Of a DNA stretch of 64,000 bases, positions 47,701 to 59,646 are shown one piece after another; positions within the stretch are counted from its first letter, which is position 1, and each line of letters opens with the position of its first letter. The stretch is taken from positions 1,178,001 through 1,242,000 of the forward strand of contig JALGAS010000010.1 in the NCBI GenBank assembly GCA_023078685.1, read 5' to 3'. The DNA comes from Neopestalotiopsis rosae. Its lineage: Eukaryota > Ascomycota > Sordariomycetes > Amphisphaeriales > Sporocadaceae. Made by a program: the position numbers and the translations under genes. The notes below the pieces were generated by a model that was not told the origin of the DNA, searched no databases, and saw only the letters and a list, made by a program, of their open reading frames with translations.

Positions 47701-50700
47701 CAAGTATGTGACATCTTGGGATGATCGACATTGGCAGTACCTATCAAACTCCCGTTCGCTAAGGATGATTCGATGGCGGAATGTTGTAGCACCCTTGTCC
47801 TGGAAATTGGAGGTGAAACACAAATGCACAGCTGACATGACAGTTGGTCCAGGAAGTTATCGTTGCTGGAAGGACTGAGATGCACGAGCAGAGATCGCAC
47901 GTGCTCTCACAATGAAAGGTGCTGCGAATGGGCCGCTTCATTCCAAGCCATGATTTGTTCCTTCAGCAGGGTCATTGGTGCTAAACAATCAATGCCTGCA
48001 TGGCATCCACACAGCTGAGGACAAAGCTTCATTCGCGGGATTCGTTACGTTGTTGATCCTGTGAGGACCATTCCTCAGCCTGATTGCTGACTGTGCTGTA
48101 TTTCTGGCGCTTTGGAACTGGATGGGACTGAGCATTGTTGCTGAGCTGGTTATGTAGAAAACCTTTGTGGGCCGTCCTTAGTGGTTAGGAGGGATCAGTT
48201 GTGTGAGAAAAGGCCCAATTCTGGCGTAAAGAATGGCACTGAGTGGCTGGAAAAGCCGAGGCTGTGCCCTCTTACTAGTGCTGCCTGTCCTCGATATGCA
48301 ACAATTGGAACCTGGCCAACCTGGACGCATCTTGGTAGCGACGGACACTCCGAGATTGACGAACGGGCCTAGGTGAGAGCGAGTTGGGATGGGATCAGTA
48401 ACATTGAAGGGAACAGGTGGTTTTAGTCGTCAGTCCCCAACGACTAGTAGAGACCAAGCTGAGATGGTAATGCTAGCGCCGTGATAGCATGGCTGAACAA
48501 ACCAACAAATAGGATAACGGTTTTGAGGTATTGCTGATTTTGGTCGTGTGGGACTAGAATCTTGGAAGTCAGCAGCACATGATATGCGTCGATGGCTGTT
48601 ATGTCCTGGGATGACGGGATTGGTAGACCTGAGAAGGCAGTCACGTCTTTTGTGCAAGCATCCCATGGATAAAGATTCTACAGCCAGCCAGCATGCTATA
48701 GTACTGATCAGCGGCATGTCGGAGCTTTCAGAGCCCGCGTCTACGCTCCATTCCGAGTATTATTTCCACGTGTTCCGAAGCTGGCTATCGAAGCATGGAA
48801 CCGTTGTTTCTTCTATTTCATGGTGTACTTGTCGCATATCAATTTGATGTCTTTCTTTGGCTGAGCGGAATGGCTCCGGCAGATAGGCACGTAGACTGCG
48901 AACCGTCGTTACGCTTGACGATCCAATGGACACGAGCCCTGGAGGCTAGGAGGTTTACTAGAGGGAGGCTACATTACGCAAAGATTGGTAGTAAATAGTG
49001 CGGACGCCGTTGGGCAGCAGCTAGAGAATCAGCATCAGCAAGCAACGGGATCAAGAGAAGCAGAAACATAGATTATCCAGTCCCAGCTTGTGCTTGTGTG
49101 CTTGCGTGCGTGTGTGTGAGCGGGCCAATCCTTGGTCATTACTTACATACGGTAGTGTAGCACAAAAGTATGCAATTCGACGACGACGGACAGCAAACCT
49201 CCAGACAGGTACCCGACGACGGGGGGGAGCTTCTTGGTTGATCCAGTCTGTGACGCCATCCCCTCCTGCGATCGACAAGGGCGATGATGGGAGGGCGGCG
49301 GGATTTGGGATCTGTTGTACTGATTGGAGTGTCCGCTTTGCACTGGTGTCAAGCATGAGGTGTGGGTGGGTGTGGAGAAGCAGCAGCGTGTGCTCAGGCT
49401 TCCATCGTTCTAGCCCCAGGGCAGATTAGCGGCCTCCTAGTTGGTGCTCAGGTCCGAGGTAGGCAGGCATCTCGAACTTTTCTTGGGAACACCCCGGCGG
49501 ATCCACAGCCCGTCCCTTCTTCGCGTCTTCCTGAGCTTCCACGAGTTTTTCTAGAAGCCGGCCAGAAGCAGACGAGGCTCGGTAGCGCAGGATAGCGACG
49601 CCAAAGGACGCATGGGTAATGCGGCCCACCCGCAGGGAAGCTTTCAGTAGTGTCGCCCAGCGAGCGCCGGTGTTCATTCAAATCGGTGCCAATGCTGACC
49701 ATCCCCCACCCAGAGTTTGGCTTGGCCTCGCTACCTACCTCCTGGGCTGTAAATGTACATACTGTGAGGCACGCTTTCCTTCTCCCTTTCCCTCTTTGCG
49801 TGCTTTCGATCGGCATGTCGGATGGAACGGTGAAGGAATGGGGGAAAAGGAACAGCAGGAAACGAGCTGAAATTGATTTAGATGCTTTCGCGTAGGGCAG
49901 AAGGCAAAGAGTGGAAGGCACGGAACTTGGGGCAAAAGAGGTCCAGTCTTGTGTGCGTTTTCGAAACAAAAATGCCCGAACCAAAGTACCCCAGCCCAGT
50001 AAGGATTACGTTGCAAGTCATTGGAATGCAAATCGAGACACGCGACGGCCATCCGTCTTGCTTCTTTCTGAATTGAATTTCTCCCAGTCTATAAGAAGCT
50101 TTCGCCGATGATGTACACGATGCAGTCGAATGGGTTCTTTTCCATTGCACGGTACTGCACTTACTATTGCCGTGCTCGCTCCCCCTGACGGTAGGCGCGT
50201 TGGGTGGTAATGTAATACGAACGGGATGGATACTTTTGAGGAGCGAGCACAATCTCGCCAGCCCGCGGGCAGATGGGGCTATACAGGGCGGCACGGAATA
50301 CGTGCAGCTACGTGCCCGTCACTTTGTGGGAACACTTTATTTCGCCTTGGACAAAATCATGATGATATGCTGCATCAAATTACAAAACTCATGTCACTTG
50401 CATGACAGACATTAACATGCCGACCTGCAGTAGAAACGTCGGGGACTAGAGTACAACCTTTCTTATTCTTTTCTTTCCCTGGGCACGGATAAAATATTGA
50501 AAAAGAGTTGAAGGCGTACGCACATGCGCAAAGTGCTAGTAGCAGTAGCAATGACAACTCCTGCACAATTGGCATGGGGCTGTTCGGTCTGTTGTCTCAT
50601 TCATTAATGCATACCCCCCAAGGGAAAAATATTTGTGCCTCAAGAGTCCATGCTGATGAAGTGATCCACTCCCACGCTTCCCTCCCCCATTTCAGCATTG

Positions 50701-52792
50701 CAGCTCAACCCCGGTCTGCCTGTATCAGGGTCACAGCAGACTTGCAGCCAGCAGCGGGCGTGCGTGCTGTACACAACCTGTTCCAGTCTGCCGTGCCACT
50801 AAAAGACCCGTTGTATGCGCTTTCAATCAACACCCGGCAGCTGAAGCTGAACCTTTTTCAGTGTCCCCTCTCCGTAGTGCGCGCTATCCATGGATGTACA
50901 CTCGAGGAAGTGCAGCAGAAGCATTGAGCTGCTGGGCGCTGCTATCTTGCAGGAGATGGGTACCTCCTATATACTTTACTGGTCTTGCTTGCTCAAACAA
51001 TGTTCTTCAGCGATCTCAGGGCATTGTAGTGAAGATGGTGATGCAGAAAATGCTGGTCTTCGGATCAAAGGTCCCTGAGTCTTGACCTCGTCTCTTTTCA
51101 GTCGGGATTACTCCTGATAACGCTTCATCTGTTTCTTTGCATCGACCTGAGGTGACTAGGTAGTTGATCAGGGTATGGGTACTGTTGGATACCAGAGACA
51201 TAAGGATACCACCGGATCGCACCCACGTTTTGTATCGTTTCTTATAAATAAAAAGCAAAAAAGATCGAGACAAGAAAAAGATTGCCATGTCGATTCGACA
51301 AAACGATATCATAAACAAACATGTAAGCACTCGTCAGTTGCCTTTTGATCTTCTCACGATTTGCATTTTCGCTTCTTGGTTTTCTCTGCCCACCTGCACC
51401 CGGTCTATAACCATCGCTAGCAAAGAATTCCGGGTACCTACCTGGATGATGGGATGTACCTGGCCTGGCTCCCTGGCTCCCTACCACTACTGCTACTCAA
51501 TACCAAGCTAATGGGTAGAAGTCGATATCTGGAGGCGCTCCGGTCACCTTCCCTCCTCCAGTTCCCCCCTCCCCACCACCAGCCCAGACAATAATAGAAT
51601 GACCATTTGCCTGTTCCCACCAAGAATCAGGGCTCATCCGCATTCGATCCACCCCCAGTCAATTGCGCCGAGGCAGCTGCTGCAGACTGTGCTGCAGTCC
51701 AGTCCAGACGGGAGTCTTCCTCTCGCTTTCTTCAATCTTTCTCTCCCTCTCCACTACCTGCTACTTACTACCTACCTTACCCTACCTACAGTACGGCTCT
51801 GACTGGCGACCTGTCCGGCCGTCCGTCTAATCTGTCTGTACCTGATTTGTACCTCTTTTCGAACACCTCAGGACTGTTTGGGACTGGCTGGTCGTCCTAC
51901 TCTCCTCACTCTTCATTCACTCTTTCACTCACTTAACTTCTTCGCGGTTCCCCAGCCACTCGCATCGCATCGCATCGCATCCCTTTGCTTTGCTTTATGT
52001 TACTACTGCACCACACACAGCATTTGCGCTACCTACCTTTTCCACCATCCCTACTATTACTTACACTTTCGAACGACTTAACTTCTTCGATTTCGACTCC
52101 GACCCGTCCATGTCCTCGGACTTGGACTTGACTTCCCGTCCTGCCAGGAACCACACGCCCCAAAACTGACAACAGCCCCCGAATCCCGACCTACTTTACA
52201 GTTACCACTACTACTATTACCACCACGACGCCGCAAGCACGCACGCACGCACGCAACCTGCTTCTCCCCCTCCGTTATAGCAGAACCAACTTTACTCTTG
52301 CGACTCCAAGACATGCGATCGCCTCCATTTCGCCCTCACCACCAATTCTCGATTACCGTCCGTACTTTCAGACCCACTGCGATCTTCTCTCGTGTCGCTT
52401 TGCTGGACAGACTCGCGTAGTGTCCATTGATCAATCTAAAAGAGAGGGAACAGAGCCTCTGCAGTCATCGACCTCTTCATTGCGATCGTTGCGCTGCCAA
52501 CATTAACGAATTGCTTCTCTTTGATCATCATCGTCTCATGTCGCCGACTCGTTCTCGACACCAATTTGGACTTTTCCCGGCTGCATTGGTTTTCAGGGTC
52601 GGCTCCTTCCTATGATCCTTTCATTTCAGCTGCATGTGCCAGGACACGGACGAATGGTCGACGACACCACACACCAGACGACAGTCTGCACCACCTAGCT
52701 AACAACAATCACGCCGACTGAGAGATAATTGCAATCGCATACGCTCAGCAAAGTGCACCAGTCGCCTGACTGGCTGCCAGCTATTCGCCATC

Positions 52793-55644
52793 ATGGATAG
52801 CGCAACATGCAACGTCATATACGTTGATCGCAACGTGCGCAACGCGACCCTACTGAACACGGACTCGACGACTTTGGATCTGGAGACAACATTGGGCGAA
52901 TCTCTCCAATTGCGCGGGAATCTCGCTCTTCTAATTGATGCCTTTCGTGAGAGTACGTCTATCACGACGCTTGATTGTCTTCTTGAACTTGGCTGACCCT
53001 CGTTCGTTCTAGTCCACGTGTGTGCCACGGGCGCTGATTGCATAGAAATACTGCTCGATTTACACGACACATCCAGCATTGACCTGAAACCTACACTTGT
53101 ATTGATAGATACTCCCCACGACGAGCAGATAAGAGCGGCGGAGTCGTCTTCGCGAGATCATTCGCCATACTCTAGAGCATCATCAGGCTCAGACCAAGAT
53201 GGCATGGACCGCGAAGTATACGGGCTGAAATTGCTCGACAAGGTTGTGTACGAGCTGCACTCGCGGAACCTCTCAAAGCTTGTTGTGCCCATTTCCATTG
53301 TCACATATCCTTTGTTACAAAGCCCGCCCCCTTCAGACGACGCCAATGACGACGCAGGCCAGACCTCTTACGCGGAATATCTCACCGAAGAAACCAACCC
53401 TTCCAGCAATTCGTTAGCGAGCAGAGCCCTGCTACGGAAATGTCTGGACTCCGGCGCTATTGACGTTCTCGCCAGCCCATTACATGTGAAGACACTGACC
53501 AGCCTCGAGGTGCACGCGTATAGAGCACATAAGGAGGCTCTGAAGGAGCAGCAAGCCCTCATGGAGATCAGACGAGGACGAAAACGTTCGTGGGTCGGCG
53601 TTCACGAGGAGCAGCCCTTTTCTTACCTTAGGGAAGCAATGGTGTCTGGCCTCATGGGCGGCATCTGCCGATCCGGCGATGAGGGCGATGTTGTGATTGG
53701 AAGCGTCAGAATATCCGTGTCCTCTGAAGAAAGAGCCGCAATTGTCAGCGCTATCGGAAAGTGGAATTTCTGCGCGCATGACTTTGACGATGACCAGCTC
53801 CTCATTGCTGCGAGTCTGATGTTCAAGCATGCTCTCACCATGCCTGAGCTAGAACAATGGCGGATACCAACAGGTAAGTTGCAATCAGACTTTCGGCCTA
53901 GCTGACGCACTCTGCGTCTCCCCGTGTAACCATAGAGGCTGACAGCTGCATAGACCAATTGACAACCTTTTTGGTTGCGTGTCGAGCAGCGTATAACACT
54001 TTTGTTCCCTATCACAACTTCCGCCACGCCGTGGATGTCCTGCAAGCGACGTTTCACTTTCTTTTGCAGGTCGGTGCCTTACCGCCGTATCCCCTGGAGG
54101 CAGGGGAACCTGCAACACAGAGCCCCAAGACACCCCTTGCGGAGCTGTTGAGGCCATTCGAAACATTGACACTACTCGTCAGTGCTATTGGTCATGACGT
54201 TGGCCACCCTGGCGTCAACAACGGCTTTCTGGTGACACTCAATGCGCCACTGGCGCAATTGTACAACGACCGATCGGTTCTAGAATCTTTTCACTGCGCC
54301 GCATTCTCACAGATTCTGCGCAGATATTGGCCAAAAGTCTTCGAGAACACGAAAATGAGGAACCTCATGATTAGTTCCATTCTTGCGACTGACATGGGAC
54401 TCCACTTTGATTACATGGCCAAGCTCAGCACGCTACAGGAGAAGCTGAGCGTAAGTAACTCCACGAAGGGGTGGAGTGAGAAAACCATCGAGGTCGAGAC
54501 CGCTTTGGTATGTGCACTGCTGATCAAGTGCGCGGATATCAGCAATGTGGTAAGTATCCTAGTCTACCCTATACTCGCTCGCGCAGTGCTAATAGAGGAT
54601 CTACAGGCTCGGCACTATGATGCTGCTCTACAATGGATGCATATCCTTTGCGACGAGTTCTCACGCCAAGCCTCGATGGAGAATCAACTCAGTATCCCGT
54701 CATCCTTGATCTCGGAACCAAAGAAAGAGTTTCTGGCGTTAGCTACTGCTCAGCTCGGATTCATGAAACTCTTCGCGATCCCACTTTTCCAGGGCGTCGC
54801 CGACGTTCTGCCGGGCATGAAGTACACGACCGAGGCTCTGGACGGTAATAAAATGACCTTCGAGTCTGCTGTTAGAGAACTTTCTCCACTAGTAGACGCC
54901 GCCAACAGGGACTTGCGGAACCTACAAGACAGACAAAATAGCACCAGCTCCCCTCGCACGGTCCAAATAGTCGCCCCCTCGGAAGAATCACCAGACTCCT
55001 CGTCTGGCACAACCCTAGAGGCATCTTACCAGACCATTACAGATCACCAAGACGAGGCTACGAAAGCAGGATCTTCACCTGCTTCACAGGAACAGCAGAT
55101 TCCCAACGTACCTGGCGAATACAAGGAAGTCAATGGCATATCTGGCGACTATGACGAAGTCTCACAATTTGCTGCCAGCGACCCTTTTCACGTCGACGAC
55201 GAAAATAGTATCCTCGGTCGCAGTGCGAAGCAGCGTTGTAGTGAGACGACAGAAGGTAGTGCTTCGGGCCCATATTCGGGAGACTGGGCTTCGCAAGCTA
55301 CGAGTGCCACTACTGGGAAGATGCCACTCTCGCCTAGCACCCAAGGCACTAGCATTCGGAGTCAGGAATCGCTAGAACGGCCTAGCTCGGCCCTTCCGGT
55401 TACAACTATCACGGCACCCGAGCCAAACTTCCTGGATTTCGAGGCACGACACTCGGAAGCTGTCAGCTCGGCTGAGGAACATTCCAATGGTAGTACCCTG
55501 AAGCTGGACAGCTCGCCCGATAGGTCGTCACATGCGGACAAATCACTGAAGAAGAAGCCCAGCCGTTTTAGAATGAATGCGCTCAAGTTGTTCAGACGAG
55601 ACAAGGGCAGCACGTCACCTGCATCAAGCGAGGCTGCGGGATGA
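52793..55644 (+). CDS. PDE2: 3',5'-cyclic nucleotide phosphodiesterase (PDE2/PdeH type)
   Basis: Predicted 890-aa class I phosphodiesterase that hydrolyses cAMP and so restrains PKA signalling. Exons 52793-52952, 53013-53873, 53936-54549 and 54607-55644. The metal-binding signature is complete: YHNFRHAVDV (about 367), GHDVGHPGVNN (about 427, the HD pair) and KCADISNV (about 538), then ARHYDAALQWMHILCDEFSR. The N-terminal 340 residues are poorly conserved, as usual, and include a DALxxHLHV-like ALLIDAFREIHVCATGADC. The C-terminal ~230 residues are Ser/Thr-rich with a basic end (KKKPSRFRMNALKLFRRDKG) that could bind membranes or be phosphorylated. The third intron (57 nt) is a multiple of three without an in-frame stop, so retention would insert 19 residues right after the KCADISNV motif and probably abolish activity. 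Confidence 0.93.
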
Positions 55645-56927
55645 AAGATGCAGGAGGGCAGAAAAGAAAGAAAAAAACGGCGACGGATTGCAACGACTCG
55701 CAATGAAGATCATCGAAATGAGACGATATGAAAGCGCAAATACCACGCCAAAGATGGCGGCGCGGACGATCCACGACTTTGACGGAATACCCCCTTGGGA
55801 TCAGACACGGGAAGTGACCTTCCAAGGTATATAGTGTATAGTATGGCTGTTGGGAAACTGCATATTTTTCATTATATGCTCTGTACACTGCGGCCCTGTA
55901 TTGTTAGCGAATTGGTGCGGCAGCTAGAGCCAGCCGCGGATATTATCAGAGGTGTTTTGGGAAAACGGACGGTCGGCTGAATGCCAGGAAACTCCTCGGC
56001 AGGCAGGAACATATACCAAGTAGTACAAGTTTTACGGAGGCATGGGATGACAATTCCTTGGGGCTTTGCGGGGCCACGGAATCAACAATACAGATTACTT
56101 GTCGTCCAATCATGATTCTAGAAGAGGCAATGACTAAATCTGTGATGGTATATATATATGTACTGCATGCTGCTGTCGATGTGCGAGCAAAAGTGATGTC
56201 TTTGTTGCTCGTGTATTCAATATTGAGGAAAATCATGCCCATGTTCATCCGTACAGGTCACTATACTCTGATGCTGTCTGTTTAGGTGTAGGTATGTATG
56301 TAGTTGCAGCTGCCGTAATGTTTTTCCAAGGTCGGAAATTTGCAAAAATTCATACCATGTTCGCCAAGAATACCAGCCAAGCCAGCCATAAATGGTTAAG
56401 GTTGAAGAGAGGAGTATAAGTAGAATTGGCAACGGTCGAGATTGCCAAATTCATCCCTGGCATCCGGGTGAAATACCTGGGGGAAAATGCCTAGTTTGTG
56501 GGACGGTCTTTTCTAGTCTCTACCAGAATCTCGAGCTTGGAACGTCATCGCGATTTACTCAGTGGCCGTCCCACAAAATTTTCATGCCCAACATCATGAC
56601 CCGGCAGCGGCTGCACACTCGGCTCCAGATAAATTGATGCCCGCAAAAGATTGTGCCAATCTAGACAAGGCTTTCGCTTGGGTGTGGTATCGTCTACTTT
56701 GATCTACTCGAACTCTTCTGGTGTGTGGTTGAGCGATCTCCTATTCGGCCTTTGGATCCTTTTGACGATATACGGAGCACGACGATATTGACATGATGAA
56801 TCGCCGATTTGGCACCCTTTTCGCATCTTCTGATCTGTCCAGAAAAGACATTGGAAAATTTGATCCGAAAGTGATTCAGACTTGACATTCCGATCGTCTG
56901 GTGGATTCCGAGGGTTATCGGTCGGCC
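55645..56927. other. Intergenic
   Basis: 3' flank of the phosphodiesterase and upstream region of the DUF3669 gene. No domain-bearing frame or RNA recognised. Confidence 0.45.
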
Positions 56928-58340
56928 ATGTCCACATCTCACCAATGCCTCTGTGCCAAACTTAGTACGCGAGCGCCGGCGGCCGCTGAGGGCCGTGAGA
57001 AGACTGCGCAGGTTGTACCTCAGCCATCATGCTCGTCGGCATCGTCCTTGCCGCCGACGACATCGACGCAATGCAATAAGAGCCCGCATCCGCCGTACTT
57101 TCGGGTCATAGGCCGGGGCACGTGCGGCACCGTCTACGAGCACGCCGGCCTCCCGACCGAGGTCGCCATCAAGGTGGGCTCGGACCGCGCCGCCATCAAG
57201 CGCGACTTCAACCACGCCCTGCGGGCCTACAACGCCTTTCGCACGCCGCGGTCGTCGGTATCCCTGTACACGGGACCCTTGCCCGACGACGAGGCCGCCA
57301 CGTTTGGCATCCCCCGGCCCCTGGTGCCCCGCCCGCGCAAGATGCTCGATGACCATGACCTGGGCCGTCTGGGCCGGCGAGGTCTGCGCCTCGAGGCCGT
57401 CGACGACGAGGTCGACGAGGGCGGGCCCGAGGACTTTACCGGCGCCGAGATCCCCTCGGCGTGGGAGGTGGAGCGCGTTGCGCCCGTCGCGACCGCGGCG
57501 CGCGATGCCCTCGTGGACTTGTACGTCCAGCCGGCGCTGCGCGAGGCCGTGCGCGCCGACGACCAGAGCCGCGACTGTCTGGTGCGCGTCTATCTCGGCG
57601 CCGAGTCGCCGTGCCACTCGCGGCGGCCGCGGCGGAGGAGGAGCAAGTGGCATCTCGACGGCGGCCTGTGGAACGCGCCGCTGCACCTCGACCAGATGCG
57701 CGAGGCGGGGCTGGACGCGCGCGCGCTGGCCGAGGAGGTGGCCGTCGGCATCGCGACCTGCCAGTGGGCGGCGTGCCTGGACGGCATGGACGTCGAGTTC
57801 GTGCTGGGCGGACCGCGGCTCCCGCGCTACCGCGACCGGGCCGAGTGCACCGCCGCGCCCCAGCAGGAGCCCCCGGCGCGCATGTGGATGCTCGATTACG
57901 ACAAGACGATGCTGCTGCCGTTTGTGGCCCGGGGCAGCCAGTGCCCCAGCGCCGAGGAGCTGGTCGAGCGCTTCGCCGTGGCCGTGCACGGCAACGACCC
58001 CTACTTCCCCCGGCCGAGCCTCGACCGCGGGCTCTGGGACCGGTTCGTCCAGGTCTACGTCCTGACGGCCCGGTCCATCCTGCGCAACACCAAGATGCCG
58101 GCCTCGCGACTGGAGCACCTCCTAGAGCTGCCCCTGGAGGTCATGGCGAGACTGGCGGAGCTGTACGAAGAAGAGGAGCAGTGGCAGAGAGACGCCGACG
58201 ATTTGGTGGGATTTGAAGACGTCGGCGATGGGCTGGATCAGGGATGGGGCAGCGACGACGTCTCTTCCATTAGCGGCGAGGACGAGGAAGAGTGTCCGAG
58301 TGGGAGCGAAGTATTACACCGATCGATGAATGTTCATTGA
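56928..58340 (+). CDS. DUF3669 family protein, GC-rich single-exon gene
   Basis: Predicted 470-aa protein of the fungal DUF3669 group (often labelled zinc-finger-like but lacking fingers). Single exon; start is the first in-frame ATG (MSTSHQC); the frame is open further upstream without ATG. A disordered 60-residue N-terminus precedes YFRVIGRGTCGTVYEHAG and VAIKVG, resembling a protein-kinase glycine loop and Lys. RKWHLDGG-type and MWMLDYDKTMLL sequences mark the C-terminal half typical of DUF3669. No HRD or DFG catalytic motifs are visible, so kinase activity is doubtful. The acidic tail (SSISGEDEEE) is short. From about 57.1 to 58.2 kb the third codon positions are almost all G or C, unlike neighbours, which also creates a 363-aa antisense shadow. 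Function unknown. Confidence 0.85.
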   Translation: MSTSHQCLCAKLSTRAPAAAEGREKTAQVVPQPSCSSASSLPPTTSTQCNKSPHPPYFRVIGRGTCGTVYEHAGLPTEVAIKVGSDRAAIKRDFNHALRAYNAFRTPRSSVSLYTGPLPDDEAATFGIPRPLVPRPRKMLDDHDLGRLGRRGLRLEAVDDEVDEGGPEDFTGAEIPSAWEVERVAPVATAARDALVDLYVQPALREAVRADDQSRDCLVRVYLGAESPCHSRRPRRRRSKWHLDGGLWNAPLHLDQMREAGLDARALAEEVAVGIATCQWAACLDGMDVEFVLGGPRLPRYRDRAECTAAPQQEPPARMWMLDYDKTMLLPFVARGSQCPSAEELVERFAVAVHGNDPYFPRPSLDRGLWDRFVQVYVLTARSILRNTKMPASRLEHLLELPLEVMARLAELYEEEEQWQRDADDLVGFEDVGDGLDQGWGSDDVSSISGEDEEECPSGSEVLHRSMNVH

Positions 58341-59646
58341 GTTGGATTTGTTTTGTCAAGTCTTCCCTCTTGGCATTGGGTTCGTATCGGAACCCGGAAA
58401 ATGATCCCCAAGTTTTCGCGAAGTCAGAAAAAGAAAAATCTCGCAAATTCCTGACAATCAAGGAGCATCCACCGAAGCGCCGAGATGGCATTGAGCTTAA
58501 AAGGCCTTTCAAAGCTTGAATCTGGCCATGAGAGACGGTGCGAGATACCATGGCGACAGCAGTGCCAATACTGAAAAAATTCCCTGGCAAAAGTCCGTTG
58601 GGACCTGCAGGGGAGTTGGGCCATCGCCTATTGAAAGCAATTCGAGCCACACAGGTGCACAGCATCCTCTCCCGGTACGGATAGCATGACAGGCGCCGTG
58701 CTCTATGACGTTGCCGCGAGGTAGTGAAAGTTCCCAATCGGAACGGTCAGCTGAACTCAAAGTGAGCTGCAGTAAGGAGCTGTCAGCTCAGAGAAAAGAG
58801 ATCAATAGAGCTACGCCAAGATCCAAAGGGAGGGAATTGTGCCATTGATGGTCTGCTATATGACCTCTATAAAAGCTCAAGGAGTAAAGATGAGGTACGG
58901 ATCGAAATTCCGCTGAAAGACTCCTATGAAGTGAGCGAGCAAGACCACGAGATGTACGACATTGTCAAAAATTTGACTTCTTATATGCAGCAAATCAAAG
59001 GGCAATTCGAACGATGGAATAGAGGGTGGGATTTCAGCGCTCAAATACTTGAGCAAAGTTACGGTATACAACCAACGAGAGTCGTACTCAAGTCTCGAAA
59101 AAATAGTAATGATTATTCACGCATATATATCACTGCATCAGTCTTTTGCGTTATCATGATTGAATCAAACTAGCACGTTTCCTCATGGCAATGATTTTGT
59201 GCAAATTTTCAATGAATTGATCTCGCTAGCTGCTCAACGTTGGCGAATCCTCACTGACTATCGCTTGTTTCTCGTGTATGTTTATTCGCTGAGAGCTTAT
59301 AGAATTTCTTGCAAAATTGTTCTCATCTTTGAAAACAAGGCAACCGACATTGAAGCCATTTCTCAAAAGGTACCAGCCAGATGGCAGGCTTTCCATAGAT
59401 CATCCCTCGACGGCCACGACCATTAGCGATGATTCGAAAAGAACCAGCTTTCTCAGTGCCATTCTTCTCGAGAGAGAGCATTGCAGCGTTCCACCTTGCC
59501 AAGCCAGATGCCGGAAAACAACGAGCGCAGTCTGCAATGGGTGCAAGTGTGCTAAGGAAAAGGGTATCAAAACAAGCACCCTGCAATCACAATCGCGGCC
59601 CGAGTTCGTCGCTTCTTCGCTGGCATCTGGGAAAGCAGACTTAGCC
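58341..59646. other. Intergenic, holds a protein-like open frame
   Basis: Between the convergent DUF3669 and Bdp1 genes. Contains the unexplained open frame at 58766-59173 listed separately. Confidence 0.45.
58766..59173 (+). other. Protein-like open frame, possible gene relic
   Basis: An open frame of 135 codons follows a TGA at 58763. Its composition looks protein-like: GGNCAIDGLLYDLYKSSRSK, then DEVRIEIPLKDSYEVSEQDH and MYDIVKNLTSYMQQIKGQFE with amphipathic helix character, and a hydrophobic end (YITASVFCVIMIESN). No ATG lies in a sensible position at its start and I see no partner exon. It may be a relic, a last exon of an undetected gene, or chance. Confidence 0.22.

Larger units (their letters stand above)
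41393..52792. other. 11.4-kb interval without a supportable gene
   Basis: Frames are short or mirror each other on both strands and none shows a domain or a chain of compatible exons. Composition is not strongly AT-rich, so it does not look like classic RIP-degraded repeat. It holds C34 at 42197-42230, (GCGTT)5 at 44761-44785, (CGCAT)4 at 51961-51980 and a (GCAC) array at about 52236-52254. The last ~1.2 kb is pyrimidine-rich with several CTAC and CCTACAG-like motifs and probably is the promoter and a long leader of the phosphodiesterase gene. Unannotated long non-coding transcripts are possible but unsupported. Confidence 0.55.

Noticed and set aside
49448..49984. 178-aa open frame on the minus strand
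   Set aside because: No recognisable domain and mirrored by frames on the other strand in a GC-balanced, gene-poor area.
54451..54468. Possible 18-nt intron at a GTAAGT inside the phosphodiesterase
   Set aside because: Far too short for a spliceosomal intron and the frame is open through it.
57027..58118. 363-aa open frame on the minus strand
   Set aside because: Antisense shadow of the GC-rich DUF3669 gene: Arg/Ala/Gly/His-rich, no domain; the plus frame has recognisable family sequence.
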